From Ephemerocybe angulata (Eukaryota; Basidiomycota; Agaricomycetes; Agaricales; Psathyrellaceae): a DNA stretch of 64,000 nt. The DNA lies in NCBI GenBank assembly GCA_013368325.1, contig JAACJK010000220.1:434001-498000 (forward strand), given 5' to 3'. The first letter of the stretch is position 1; every line of letters begins with the position of its first letter. Positions 34,445 through 44,465 of the stretch are shown here, in pieces. The notes beneath the pieces were generated by a model. The model made no database searches and was not told the DNA's origin. It saw only the letters and a list, made by a program, of their open reading frames with translations. A program made the position numbers and the translations under genes.

Positions 34445-35013
34445 AATGGGCCTTCCGAAGCTCGATCTGTGAGCCAACTTGCTTCCTTAGACACAACTTC
34501 TGCTGCCCGGTTGATAACCCACTCTGTAGTTGGGTTTGTGGGCTTGGTGCGTGTCATTCCACCACATCTATCCCACCACGTATCCATGACTTGCAGATGA
34601 GAGTTATCGGAAAGGAATATATTCGCAAATTTCTTGATTACAGGATCGCCAGACTGGAATATCGAGAGGAGGAAGGTGCGAAAGGAATAGCGGGGGAGGC
34701 TGGACATGAATTGGAGGACTTCACGCGCTTTCTGGTCGTTTGTCATAGCGGGGCGACGCTTTCCAGGTGCTGTTTCATCCATGTAGTCGGTGTCTTCATT
34801 GTCACTGCTTGCCAAGAGTTCCCCCAGGAGTGCCGTGTGTATTGAATCTCCCGGTGTCTCCTCCTCCTCACTCCAATCAGACCCTCCAACAGACGACGAG
34901 TCAGCCATTGTTGAACGGCCTGCTGGTGATGTAGCACGGGCATCTGATTCTTCATCATCTTCTGAGCGACTTGGTAGACCTTCGGCGTGTCGACGGACGG
35001 GATAGCGATGCAT
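34441..35013 (-). CDS. Hypothetical protein of the inverted-repeat element, possible remnant of a repeat-encoded protein
   Basis: 190 codons from ATG at 35013; the frame is open a little further upstream. The first half is acidic and Ser-rich (SRSEDDEESDARATS, GSDWSEEEETPGD). The second half looks folded and helical: KAREVLQFMSSLPRYSFRTF, then LLSIFQSGDPVIKKFANIFL and VMDTWWDRCGG, ending TEWVINRAAEVVSKEASWLT. From memory this resembles N-terminal parts of large proteins encoded by repeated elements in Agaricomycetes (DUF6589-type), which would make it a truncated copy. That link is a weak recollection, not a computed match. Confidence 0.5.
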   Translation of the reverse strand: MHRYPVRRHAEGLPSRSEDDEESDARATSPAGRSTMADSSSVGGSDWSEEEETPGDSIHTALLGELLASSDNEDTDYMDETAPGKRRPAMTNDQKAREVLQFMSSLPRYSFRTFLLSIFQSGDPVIKKFANIFLSDNSHLQVMDTWWDRCGGMTRTKPTNPTTEWVINRAAEVVSKEASWLTDRASEGPF

Positions 35014-35093
35014 GGGGAGAAGGTAGTGGACGAGGCAGGACAGCGACACAGATTGATTAGACGAAAAGGCGATGACATAAGCTAATTAACAAC

Positions 35094-35239
35094 CAAACGA
35101 GCCTCGGCAATAGGCCCGAGGGTCGCCGAGAAGACCGAAGGCAATGTCCTCCAAAGATCGTTGGGATGAGCCCAGACTCTCACGATGGGAAGTCCCGATT
35201 GGGACGAAAAGTTGTGAGAGGATGGTTTGATGAGACTAG
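35094..35239. repeat. Right 146-bp terminal inverted repeat
   Basis: Exact reverse complement of 34034-34179, with the same two hairpins in mirror order. Directly followed by the second target duplication TGACAGCC at 35240. Confidence 0.9.
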
Positions 35240-35492
35240 TGACAGCCTTGAGTACAAGGATCTGCTGGATTAGGCTGGGGAGCGATTTGGGAACGATCGC
35301 ACATATGTGGTGACTCGTCACAGACTTGAGTACAAGGATCTGCTGGATTACATGCATTACAAAGGGGGTATCAAGAGTATAACATATTTTTATCAATATC
35401 AACTCGTGTGGTGTGTTGGTGGTGTGTATGTCCAAGTTGCATAGCATTGGGATTAGAGGGGAAAGGAAGAAGAAAACATAGGTATGGGGGAC

Positions 35493-36053
35493 CTATAACC
35501 GTACTCCGCAGCGCGCGCACCGGTCTTCTGTGTCGATGCTAGGGAAGAGCTGGTTCAGGAAAGGAAAGTCCATACACAGGCCAAGAAAACTCACCAAAGT
35601 GCAATGAGACCAATGGGGAAGCAAATCTAAGGATGCGAGTGCTCAGTCTCTGTGGACTGGATTCCATTGCTTCGAACTCACAACAGCAGTGATGATACCA
35701 CAGACACCAAAGGTCGTTTTGCGATCATGGTTTCCTTGAGCACATTGCGCTAGCACTAGCCGTGGTCGACGTGTCAGAGGATAAAGACATAGAGGAATGA
35801 CAGACATACACCCAGAACGATATTCCTCCCCAATACGCGCAGCCTCTGAAGAATGCAGTTGGGGTGTGGGTTGGGGCTGTCCAACGTTCACGTATTGAGG
35901 TGTGCCCGGCTGTCCCACCGGCGAAGGGATGTATGGAGTCCCAGCTTGTGGTGTCCCAGCTTGTGGAGTCCCAGCCTGAGGCATCTCATATGAAGGCGGC
36001 GGCGCGAGCACTTGAGGCTGGCTTTTGTTATCCTCCGAGGGTTGAGCGATCAT
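35493..36053 (-). CDS. BRI3-like (brain protein I3 family) small membrane protein
   Basis: Starts at 36053 (MIAQPSEDNKSQPQ). The N-terminal half is Pro-rich with a PPSY motif and three QAGTP repeats in a row. The C-terminal half is the BRI3 signature, spread over four exons: QCAQGNHDRKTTFGVCGIIT, AVICFPIGLIALC and DTEDRCARCGVRL, that is a Cys-rich entry, one hydrophobic segment and a CxxCG end. In animals BRI3 sits in lysosomal and other endomembranes and has no agreed biochemical role; PPxY-type motifs often recruit HECT ubiquitin ligases (inference here). The PPSY lacks flanking context to be sure. About 135 residues. Confidence 0.8.
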
Positions 36054-36346
36054 GATGGTAGGGTATGGGTTAGGCAAGATTACCCTACCATAAAGTCCAG
36101 TCTTTATACGACAGACAGGATCATTCCACGGCAGTGCCGCTTGGGCCCCGCACTGATTGATTGAATTTGAAGCGCTGCACAGCAGGGGCACAGCACAACG
36201 CTCGGAAGCAGGGGCCTGCGGGCGCGGCTCTGCGCGGCTCAGGCGCGCCCACATGTACATTGCTGACTAAGGATCAGCGTGCCTCGCGCACGTGCCAGGT
36301 GTTCGTCTCGCTTGGCGGCGGCGCTTCGTTGACCATCCTCCACAAC
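36054..36346. other. Divergent promoter, BRI3-like / chromodomain gene
   Basis: 292 bp between two start codons. GC-rich with short GCGCGGCTC-type repeats near 36215-36245. No TATA box was recognised. Confidence 0.4.
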
Positions 36347-38708
36347 ATGAGTTCCGACGACGAAGCATATGAAGTTGGTGAGGGCAGCCAGTCAGCTGTG
36401 CCAAACATCTCGCTAAGTCCATTCAGATTACCTCCTAGAGGCCCGATGCCTGAAGAAGGATCGAAAGAAAACAATGGTACGCACCGCGCTCCTCTGCGAC
36501 CCGGGCCTGCGTATTGACGGCGACGCTGCAGGAATTTCTTGTCAGAGTAAGGCTATCCATGGACAACCTCTTTAATCTCGGCTAACCATCTGCAGTGGAA
36601 AGGCTATGATTCAGACGGCGATACGTGAGTCCTCCGCCTATCTCGCAGTCCTTCGATATTCATTTCCTTCCAGATGGGAACCTATCGAGAACTTTCAGGA
36701 CATCACCATCGACGAATTCTGGGCAAAGACTCGTGAGACTCGCGACCCCCGCGACGTATCCAAGTTCTCACTCGGAGACCACTTCCTTCCACTGGGCCCA
36801 CCACGCAGTGCGTCGACTGGTGATAGTCAGGCAACCGGCCAGCGAGCTAACCTTTTCCCGTAGCTAAGAAACCAAAGAGAAAGTCCACCGGCAAAGCAGA
36901 ATCGTCCGCACAGGTTAGCTCTTCGCACAATACGCCACCCCCAGCTTCGCCCCCACAAGCAAGCAGTCCCGCTGCAACCTTGGAAATCGCTGACATTCCC
37001 ACCGGAAAACGTCGGAGAGGGCCCTTGGATGCCACACCAAAGACAAGGCCGCAGAAACGTCAACGCGAAAGCGCTTCGACCAATGGCCAGAAATCAACAA
37101 GAGCGTCTGCGCGAAAGGAGCAGCCGCCATCTGCCTCTGCAAGACGCGAAACCCCACGACGAAAGAAGGCGCGTGAGCCGTCCATTGAAGTGGTCCCTGA
37201 CTCCGACGAGGATGTCATGATAATAGAAAAGGACTCGGAGCCTGCTACATCTGATCAGCCTCCCATCCTCCCTTCACCCCCAGCCTCGGCTTCCGCTCGG
37301 GTCCGCGAGAGGTCTCCGTCAGACCCCCTTTTCGATGAAGACCACCCAGACAATCAGATGCCTGCCCATCGCCTCCGCCAGAAGAAGCCCTTGGTCAAAA
37401 CCTTCGAGGACCCTGCCCTCGCGAAACCTGATGGTCAGCTTTCCGCCAAGACTCGCGCAACTAGGAGCAAGGCGTCGGAGTCGGCTGTGGCAAGCTCCTC
37501 TAAGGCGACGAAACCGGGTCCTGGTCGTTCTTCGTCTGGTCTTGTGGCAAGCTCCTCGAAGGCGGCCAAGCCCGGTCCTGGTCGTTCCTCGTCTGGTATG
37601 ATCAAGAAGCCCGTGGCATCGCTGTTGACGGCATCTAAGGGTACTCTGAAGACGGTGAAGGGCAAATACAAACAACCAGCCGAAAGCTCACCTCCGCCAG
37701 TGGAGTCTGACCACGAAGACACACATGCAGCCCCAGAACAAGCTGCGGTGGACTTGCCTACCGGCCAGGAGCTCCTTTCCCTTGCGGGATTGGATGCACA
37801 GAACGCAGAAAATCTGTCAGATTTCGACGACATCTCAGAGGGCGGCGCCAGAGATGCGAAAGCCGACGCACTTGCGCAAGAGCGAGCCGAGAGCTTGAAG
37901 AAGGCGCATGAGAGCCTTTTCCCCAACGCCGCGCTGACTGATTCGCCTGGCACCACCTGGAGCCGTTCCACGATCTTCGGACCTCTGTGAGTTGTCCTCG
38001 CGTACTCAACCTTCCAAATGTACTAATTATTGCATTTCCAGCACGTCCGCGAAGGAGACTACTCCTGCTCTTTCTTTGGAAGCCGACCCGAGCGAGTAAG
38101 TCAAACGAGCGAACCTCCTATTAAACTTCAATGCTGACCGTTTCTAGACCTAACCACACCCCGTTCACTTTAACCCTGGACTCGGCGACATCCGTGCCCG
38201 TCCTCTTCACCGACGTCGTGCCCGGGGGCCATCCTTTGGTCCCCGTAATCCACGTCTCACACCGCTGGCCCCCAGGCCAATTTTACTCCAAGGACGCCGC
38301 CACATCCGTTCTGGACGCTGTCAGAAGCTCGGGCATTGCTGGGAGGGTCGTCGTCAGCAGCAAAGCGTCCGAAGACCTCAAGGTCCACTTCCAGAAGTTC
38401 TCTCAGCGCCTCCAGGAAGGCGATCTGGTATGTCGCGAGCCCTGTATCTCAAATTTCTTTCGATACATTTCACTCACTCTCTTTTTTCGATGCAGTTCGT
38501 TGCTACAGCTGGGATCCATGTGTATGCGTTCTGCTCCTCTGACAGCAGGGTTCTCTGCTCGAGGATGAACATCTCTCCCGGGCTGCAAGTCGCCGACAGC
38601 CAGGTTCTTGTTTGTAAGATCGCTGTCGATAATTTCTCTGGATATGTGGAGGTCGCGGGGAAGGCGGATATGAGGCAGTGGTCGAAGTATGTGGCATCTG
38701 AAATTTGA
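36347..38708 (+). CDS. Chromodomain protein with unknown C-terminal domain
   Basis: Chromodomains bind methylated lysine on histone H3. The domain lies at the N-terminus and is split by several short introns: EAYEVDYLLEARCLKKD, EFLVRWKGYDSDGDTWEPIE, then NFQDITIDEFWAKTRETRD. The aromatic cage residues Tyr (YEV), Trp (VRWKGY) and Trp (DTWEP) are all present. An intron at 36378-36426 must be removed to restore the first part. The middle (about 36870-38000) is basic and Ser/Pro-rich, with NLS-like KRRRGP and RPQKRQR, and two perfect-length 19-residue repeats encoded from 37487 and 37544. The last 170 residues (TFTLTLDSATSVPVLFTDVV and VEVAGKADMRQWSKYV) look folded but are not a chromoshadow domain, so this is not a plain HP1. 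Confidence 0.82.
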
Positions 38709-39357
38709 TTTGTACATTCGATCTTCGTCGGGTTCCTCTCCCTGTAGTACATGCTTTAATTTTGGGACTTTCTCGTTGTCTATTACGTCCCATCATACCA
38801 CTTGTTGAGTCATAGAACGGCGAGGCTAGTTTATGCCTCGGAGTCGTATCTTACTATCGATCCTTGTACAACGTCAGGCTTTGCCAACCTGACTAGCATG
38901 GCACACACAGAGATAATGGGGCCATTAACTTGCACACCGCCCTGCAAAGGCTTGATGTTCCGGAATGATACTGTAAAGCAATGTTCTTCAATAATGGAAG
39001 CTTCAGGACACCCTGAGATCTAACACCTCTGCGAAACACAACAAATCTGGCCCGGCACTCAATTCCCTAGTTTCGCAGACTGGAAGTCACAAGATAGGCA
39101 GCAGACACATACCGGGAGGCCAACTTCGAGTACGGAGCGTAAGTAATTGCTTTCATACAACGTTGCTATAGTACAGATTAGTCCACATGTCAATAATTGT
39201 TGGGTATAAACAGATCGAGAATTGGAACTTAGATGCGGAATATACTAACTAGAGTAGGACGACGCGGGGAAATGCGGGGGACGAAGGCAATCGAACTGCC
39301 AGAGAGGGGTGCATTACAACCTCCAAACACAGAGACAGAAACTGAGGCCATGGAACA
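38709..39357. other. Convergent intergenic region
   Basis: Between the stop codons of the chromodomain gene (+) and Ycg1 (-). It should hold both 3' ends. Short open frames here carry no recognisable protein. Nothing else was seen. Confidence 0.45.
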
Positions 39358-42300
39358 TCATGCCACCAGGAGCCCGCTCACTTCATCCTCATCTTCTTCA
39401 TCATCGTATCCCTCCTCTTCTTCTTCATCGTCGGCTCCACCACCTTCTTCTCCTTCTTCCTCCTCCTCTTCATCGTCGTCACTGTCAAATAGCGAGTCTT
39501 TGGTATAGTTCGCGCTACTATCTTCCGGTGTATCCTCCACAACCATCGGAGTTAGATGCGTCGAGCGCAAGAGGTAGCTCATATCAGCGTCAATGTCTTC
39601 TTCGCACTCCTCTTGCTTAACACCCGAGCTCGAGGATGCCCTAGAAGTTGTGGAACGGCGGCTTGAAACGACGGAAGCAAGGTAACAGTCAGAACTAATT
39701 AGAAGTCATTCAGTGATATTGAACATACTGCTTAGCGCGCTTCGGTAGAGCCGGTGGCTCGTCTTCACCAGAGCTGATATACGTGATCTCAGCATCGGGT
39801 GGTGGCCCACTGTTAGAACCCCTTCAAAATATAATCAGGAGTCTGCAATGGCGACATTACAGAACACATACCTTGAGCGCTTACTCCTCGCAGGTATCAC
39901 CGGCTCTACCCACTCCTCTTTCCGTGGCGTAGGATACCTTGAAGCGGCATCATCCTCAGTTCCAGTGCTGTACCTAGAGGGCGTGTCAGCATAGCACGCC
40001 GAAGATGTCGACATAGAGTCTGAGGCTTACCTCGGCCTCTTACTCCGCGCCCGGCTACTCTCTCGTGCGCTAAGATCGTCGACGTCTGTAGACGCTGCAG
40101 CCGAACCTCGCGATCTCCTAACGGCAGCGTTTCAGGATTTGAAATTGGACCAGGGCCAAGGAAGACCATACCTTTTCTGCCCTCGCGTTCGAGGTTCAAC
40201 ATCGGCATCTAACATAGTGTCTCCTTCTGGAATGATGTCATCAAGGAAGTCGAAGAGTTCGTTTAGCTCATCCAGTTCCCTAGCGTCCTCTTCAGTGAAT
40301 CCTTCGAGTTTTGCTTCATACTTCTTTGTGAACTCATTTTCAAATTTAGACCAGGCCTTGATCGAAGGGTTGTCCCTTGGTGGACGACACTTAAGTTACC
40401 GCTGTCAGCCGCAGACTTCGATAGACAAGAATCAGTCACGGACCTGATTCAGTTTGTCCAGCAGTAGCTTGATTCTCATGAGCTTCAAATCATCTGCATC
40501 GTCTGGAAGATGGAGGCGTGTTAGACACTGGTACAGTGCCTTCTTGTCTTCCTCTGTAATACTTGATATCAAATGGATGGAATGGCAAAATAGGAGGGTT
40601 GCTCACTTTTGAGCTCAGACATGAGGTCTTTCTCTAACAGCTCCTTGATGATGTCGCGTGCCATATCTAATTGCACGGAATAGTTCACGTTTTCCTTCAT
40701 ACGCTCCGGCCTGTTTGGAATCGCGGGGATGAGCGGGAGGTCATGATGTGACAGTGCAAAAGTAGTGGAAACCTACAGAGCATCCTCCAATGCTTCAGGA
40801 TTCGTCCAGTCCTCGAACATCTTTGCCAATTCTACAGAGGTCTTGGTATCTTTTCCTTGATCGCGCATTTTCGCTGCCTCTTTGAAAGCGTCGATGAAAA
40901 TCTACCAGATCATGTTAACCTCCTTGATAACCCATTTGAGACTTGTTAAAGTATCACACCATTCGCATTGTGTCCTGCCGCTGACTAGACGTGAGGGAAT
41001 ATGCGTTGAAAAAGTATTGGAGGCTCTGTATAAGCCGTGGGTAATGCTGAACGTCGGGATTGATGAAGAGGGTAAGCAGTGTAATGAGAACCTATTTGAC
41101 GATAAGTGTCAAGATGATATTCATTGGCATAGTGTTTTGAAGCACTAACGGGAGGGCTGTCGATTAGTTCGTAAAAGAACAATTTCATCAGGCCTTCGCA
41201 TATCACAGTTAAAACTTCCATGTCCTGTTCTTGGGCGAGCATCTGGACAAGTGTCGTTTGAATTTCCGTTTTCTATATATGGTGGACAATCAGCATTGCA
41301 GCGAGGAGATAGCTTAACTGCCTTCTTACGTCCAGAGGAAGATTGGGGTCCAGACGGTAGATATCATGACTAGCGTAAGCCAGGAGGAGGTCAAAAACGG
41401 TCTGAAACAAGAGGATTCTGAATCCTTGTGACAGCTCCTCTTCCGATGAAAGCTTAGCCAAGCATGCCCGCAGGGTTCTGGGAGCTGTGCGCTAGACAAC
41501 CGAGGTTTAGCTTTGAGGCCCTGGTACAGTGACACGAATATTCCAACCTGTGCTATAAGGGCGCAAAGGCTCACGCATTTAACCGCGGCTTCGACAAGTC
41601 GCGGATTATCATTCTTCGCTAGATTTTGGTTAATGAGGGAGCCGTAGAGACCTTCTAACGTCGAGTTCTTTTCGAATTTCTAAAGAAAGATAACGTCAGA
41701 AAAGTGAAAATCCCTCAAAGTGCTTCTTACCGATTCCACACGTTCGAGCATGTGGATACAGATGGATAAGCATCTCGTGTCAAGATCATCGACGATGGAT
41801 TGCCTCTCTGCCGATAGACCCTAGAGGGCTTGTCAGAAGCGGGATGCAGATACGTTGAAGGGACTTCACACACCGAAGTCGTGCCCTCAGGAAGGACAGA
41901 ATCGCGAAGGTCTTGTATGAGTTCAACGACGATGCGAATGAAATCCCGTTCACTCGCTGCGACCTCTCTAAGGACATCGAGGCAAGGCGGGAGTAGCTGC
42001 TTCGGCAATTCATCCTCCACTAGCATCTTTTCTAAATCGCAAAGGGAAGGATGTTAAACAAGCCATGGTTTAGTAGGAAACCTCACTCACGAAGCAAAGC
42101 CAGCATGTGCTTTTTTCCAAATGAATCTGCATAGTCCATCTTGGCTGCAAGTTTCAACAATTCTCCTAAAATGAACTCCCTTGCTGGAATTTCTTCGAAA
42201 TCAACTTTCTCGTCTTCTTCGTCCCGACGCTGGTATAGCTGCACCAAGGCCGAATAATGGCTTTTGACGGCCTTTACCATATCCGTAATCTCTGGAAGAA

Positions 42301-43805
42301 GAGTGTCGAGTTTGTGCTGCGCTTTGACTTCGATGCACCAATCTGCAAAAACGCGAGCGAAGATGCTGTTTACTGGGCCAAGTACTTCCCAGTAGTCAGC
42401 TGTGGAGATACATCAGCACGCTTTGGCTGCCTGTTAGCTGGATTGACGCACCTTGGAATTTGATGTTATCCACTATATCAGTACGACTGGAAAAGATGCT
42501 CTTCAGTAGGCGTTCTGCAACCACAAGTTCCTCTGGTTTTCGCTCGACCATGACCAGAAGCTCGAGTAAGGTGAGGACGCCTTTCTCCACCCGGTCTGTC
42601 GACTCCATCTCGGGCTCCGCCTTTCCGGGTTCCTTTTCGAGAATCTTGATCCATTCATTCACAAGGGCAATAGCAGCGTTTCTCGGCTGGGGGTCTCGGT
42701 CTTGAAGGCCCTGGTTAATGATATTTTCTAGATCTTCAGACGTTAATTCCCTCGGATGCGTAGGTCCTGGCCTGGCCTCTTCATCGTCTCCTTTGACAGT
42801 GATCCCCCTCTTAAGTGCTTGAACATACACAGACTTCCGAACCATCGGCTCTTTATGCTTGCCTTGTTTCATAATATGCCTGATTGTCGTGGGGTTGAGC
42901 GGTATATGCGATAAGATAGCTTTCCGGACTTCCCTGAAACGTGGGTTAAGATGGAATAGACGAAGAGTCACTACAGTTACTTACCCGGCCGGGTCGGTTG
43001 ACAGTGCTTCCAGTAAATAATCTTGAACAATGGGTTCGCTGCCTTCAACCTCGTCGCGGCTCTCAGACTTGCAGATTCTAGCAAGGCAAGCAACGGCAAG
43101 GGCGCGGACACCGCTGTCCTTGTCGTCTAGTCGGTCGATGAGGCCTTGTCGCAAGGTGTCGTATGTCTCCTGTCTATTTCAGAATGCGAGTTAGCCTCGA
43201 ATGCTTGTGCTCGACCCCGGTAGTGGAGCCGTTGGCTGCAGGCTGAAAAGTACTTACTCGAGCGCTCCCAAATACCCGACCATCTCCTGCAATGCATACA
43301 TCGCTCTATATCTGACATTCTTGTCCTTCGCCACAAATCCTGGGAGTAACACCCGCAAAAGCTTAGACGTTAAGCGGGTGCCAAACGTTTCGTCGTCAGA
43401 CGCCTCAATCTCCCCATTCTCCACAGCAAGGTTATATTCCTCGTCCGCTGGCATAGGTTAGTTGGTCGCACAACAATGCTAGAGATGAGAAGGACATTGC
43501 TCACCCTTTTCATGAACAAGCTTGAAATACGCGCCCGCGAAACGCGCTATGCGGTTTGCGCAAACATCCCCCCGTTTACAGGGAAAGGTTTTGAGAAGAT
43601 TGAACAGGAAGGCGTCATTGAATGCATGTTCGCCAACGGCCTTTTGCCTTCCGTCTCTATAATTTAGGTATTCGTGTCTTATGCTGTTGTGGATTTTGAA
43701 CAGTTCAACGCAGTCCTTCGTAGGGTTTACCCCCGACTGAGCTTGTTCGAAGATGACCGCAACATCGCCCTTGACCCACTCGAGGTCTCTTCTCTGAGCT
43801 GGCAT
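39358..43805 (-). CDS. ycg1: Condensin complex subunit 3 (Ycg1/Cnd3/CAP-G)
   Basis: HEAT-repeat subunit of condensin that clamps DNA during mitotic chromosome compaction. Start at 43805: AVIFEQAQSGVNPTKDCVEL with FKIH, the family N-terminus. HEAT repeats follow: LLRVLLPGFVAKDKNVRYRA then MYALQEMVGYLGALE; GLIDRLDDKDSGVRALAVAC; VRKAILSHIPLNPTTIRHIM; NAAIALVNEWIKILEKEPGK. Later parts include LALLR-type helices and DELPKQLLPPCLDVLREVA. The C-terminus is a very acidic run of Asp/Glu near 39365-39500 with a few serines, possible casein kinase 2 targets (inference). Over fifteen introns of about 50-60 bp. Length fits the 1000-1200 residues usual for the family. Exon ends in 39600-41700 were not all worked out. 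Confidence 0.9.
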
Positions 43806-44465
43806 TCGCGGCTAATCCGCCTGTTGGGAACCGTGTCGGGAGGGGGTCAGGGTTAGATGATGGTCCAAGTGAAAGAAAGACGCGGCAATCAGGATTCAAT
43901 TAAGTTCCAAGTTTTGCACGTGGGACGCGTTTGTGCTTGCACCGACGCGATTTTCTCAATAGAACACGCATAAAACTTTGATATTCCAAGTTTCCTAAAT
44001 ATATGGAAACCTAACAGATTCATGGAACAAGTTAGAGGACTTGGGACTGTTGGAGACTGTTGGGGAGCTTTGTCTAAATTTCGAGACATTTTGTGCTATT
44101 TTTACGTATTTCTTTCAGATGCCTATGACAAATGATCGCCAGAGACGGCAATCAATTCTCCGCGGTGGTGGCGCTGCACCCCTGACCATATTCTTAGCCC
44201 TGTCCAACATGCTAGGATGGCATGGGACGATGCCAACAGCATCGTCCTACTATTTACATGAATCATGTTTGCGACTGTAAGAGCTGGGGCGTACGATGCT
44301 GGTTCTGCAAAAGTATGAGGCCCCTGAGTATTCTCGACTCGGTCACGTGAGTTAATGAGCGACGCGTCGCGTTGTTTGGCATCGCTGGTCTGATGGCGGC
44401 GAGCTGACTCTTGGGTCAAGCCGCCAACATTGCAACAACTTCCTCATTCTTCATCACAAACCTCG
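43806..44465. other. Divergent promoter region, Ycg1 / Rad54
   Basis: 660 bp with AT-rich middle (about 43960-44110). A palindrome GCGACGCGTCGC lies near 44359-44370; it contains the MluI-type ACGCGT box bound by MBF at G1/S genes in yeasts, and rad54 is replication-linked, so this is a possible but untested cell-cycle site. Another ACGCGT lies near 43925. No gene supported. Confidence 0.45.

Larger units (their letters stand above)
34035..35239. mobile_element. 1.2-kb element with 146-bp terminal inverted repeats and 8-bp target duplication
   Basis: The ends 34034-34179 and 35094-35239 are perfect inverted repeats over 146 bp. The 8-mer TGACAGCC lies on both sides (34027-34034 and 35240-35247), and the intact copy has the related TCACAGAC once. 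A 7-bp duplication with fully symmetric CTAG ends is an equally good reading. The interior (34180-35093) holds two short open frames, tail to tail. Perfect identity of the arms suggests recent insertion or gene conversion. An 8-bp duplication is usual for hAT and KDZ transposons (family knowledge), but no transposase is encoded, so it is probably non-autonomous. Confidence 0.85.
33621..35350. repeat. Tandem duplication of a 78-bp unit; first copy split by two insertions
   Basis: The intact copy is 35273-35350. The first copy is in three pieces, 33621-33653, 34015-34034 and 35248-35272, which add up to exactly 78 bp and align base for base with the intact copy apart from about a dozen changes near its left and middle. 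Both copies start GGCTGGGGAGCGAT and end GATCTGCTGGATTA. The breaks fall exactly at the target duplications of the two elements. Confidence 0.85.

Noticed and set aside
39358..39508. Ser-rich + strand frame
   Set aside because: It is the complement of the acidic C-terminal exon of condensin Ycg1.
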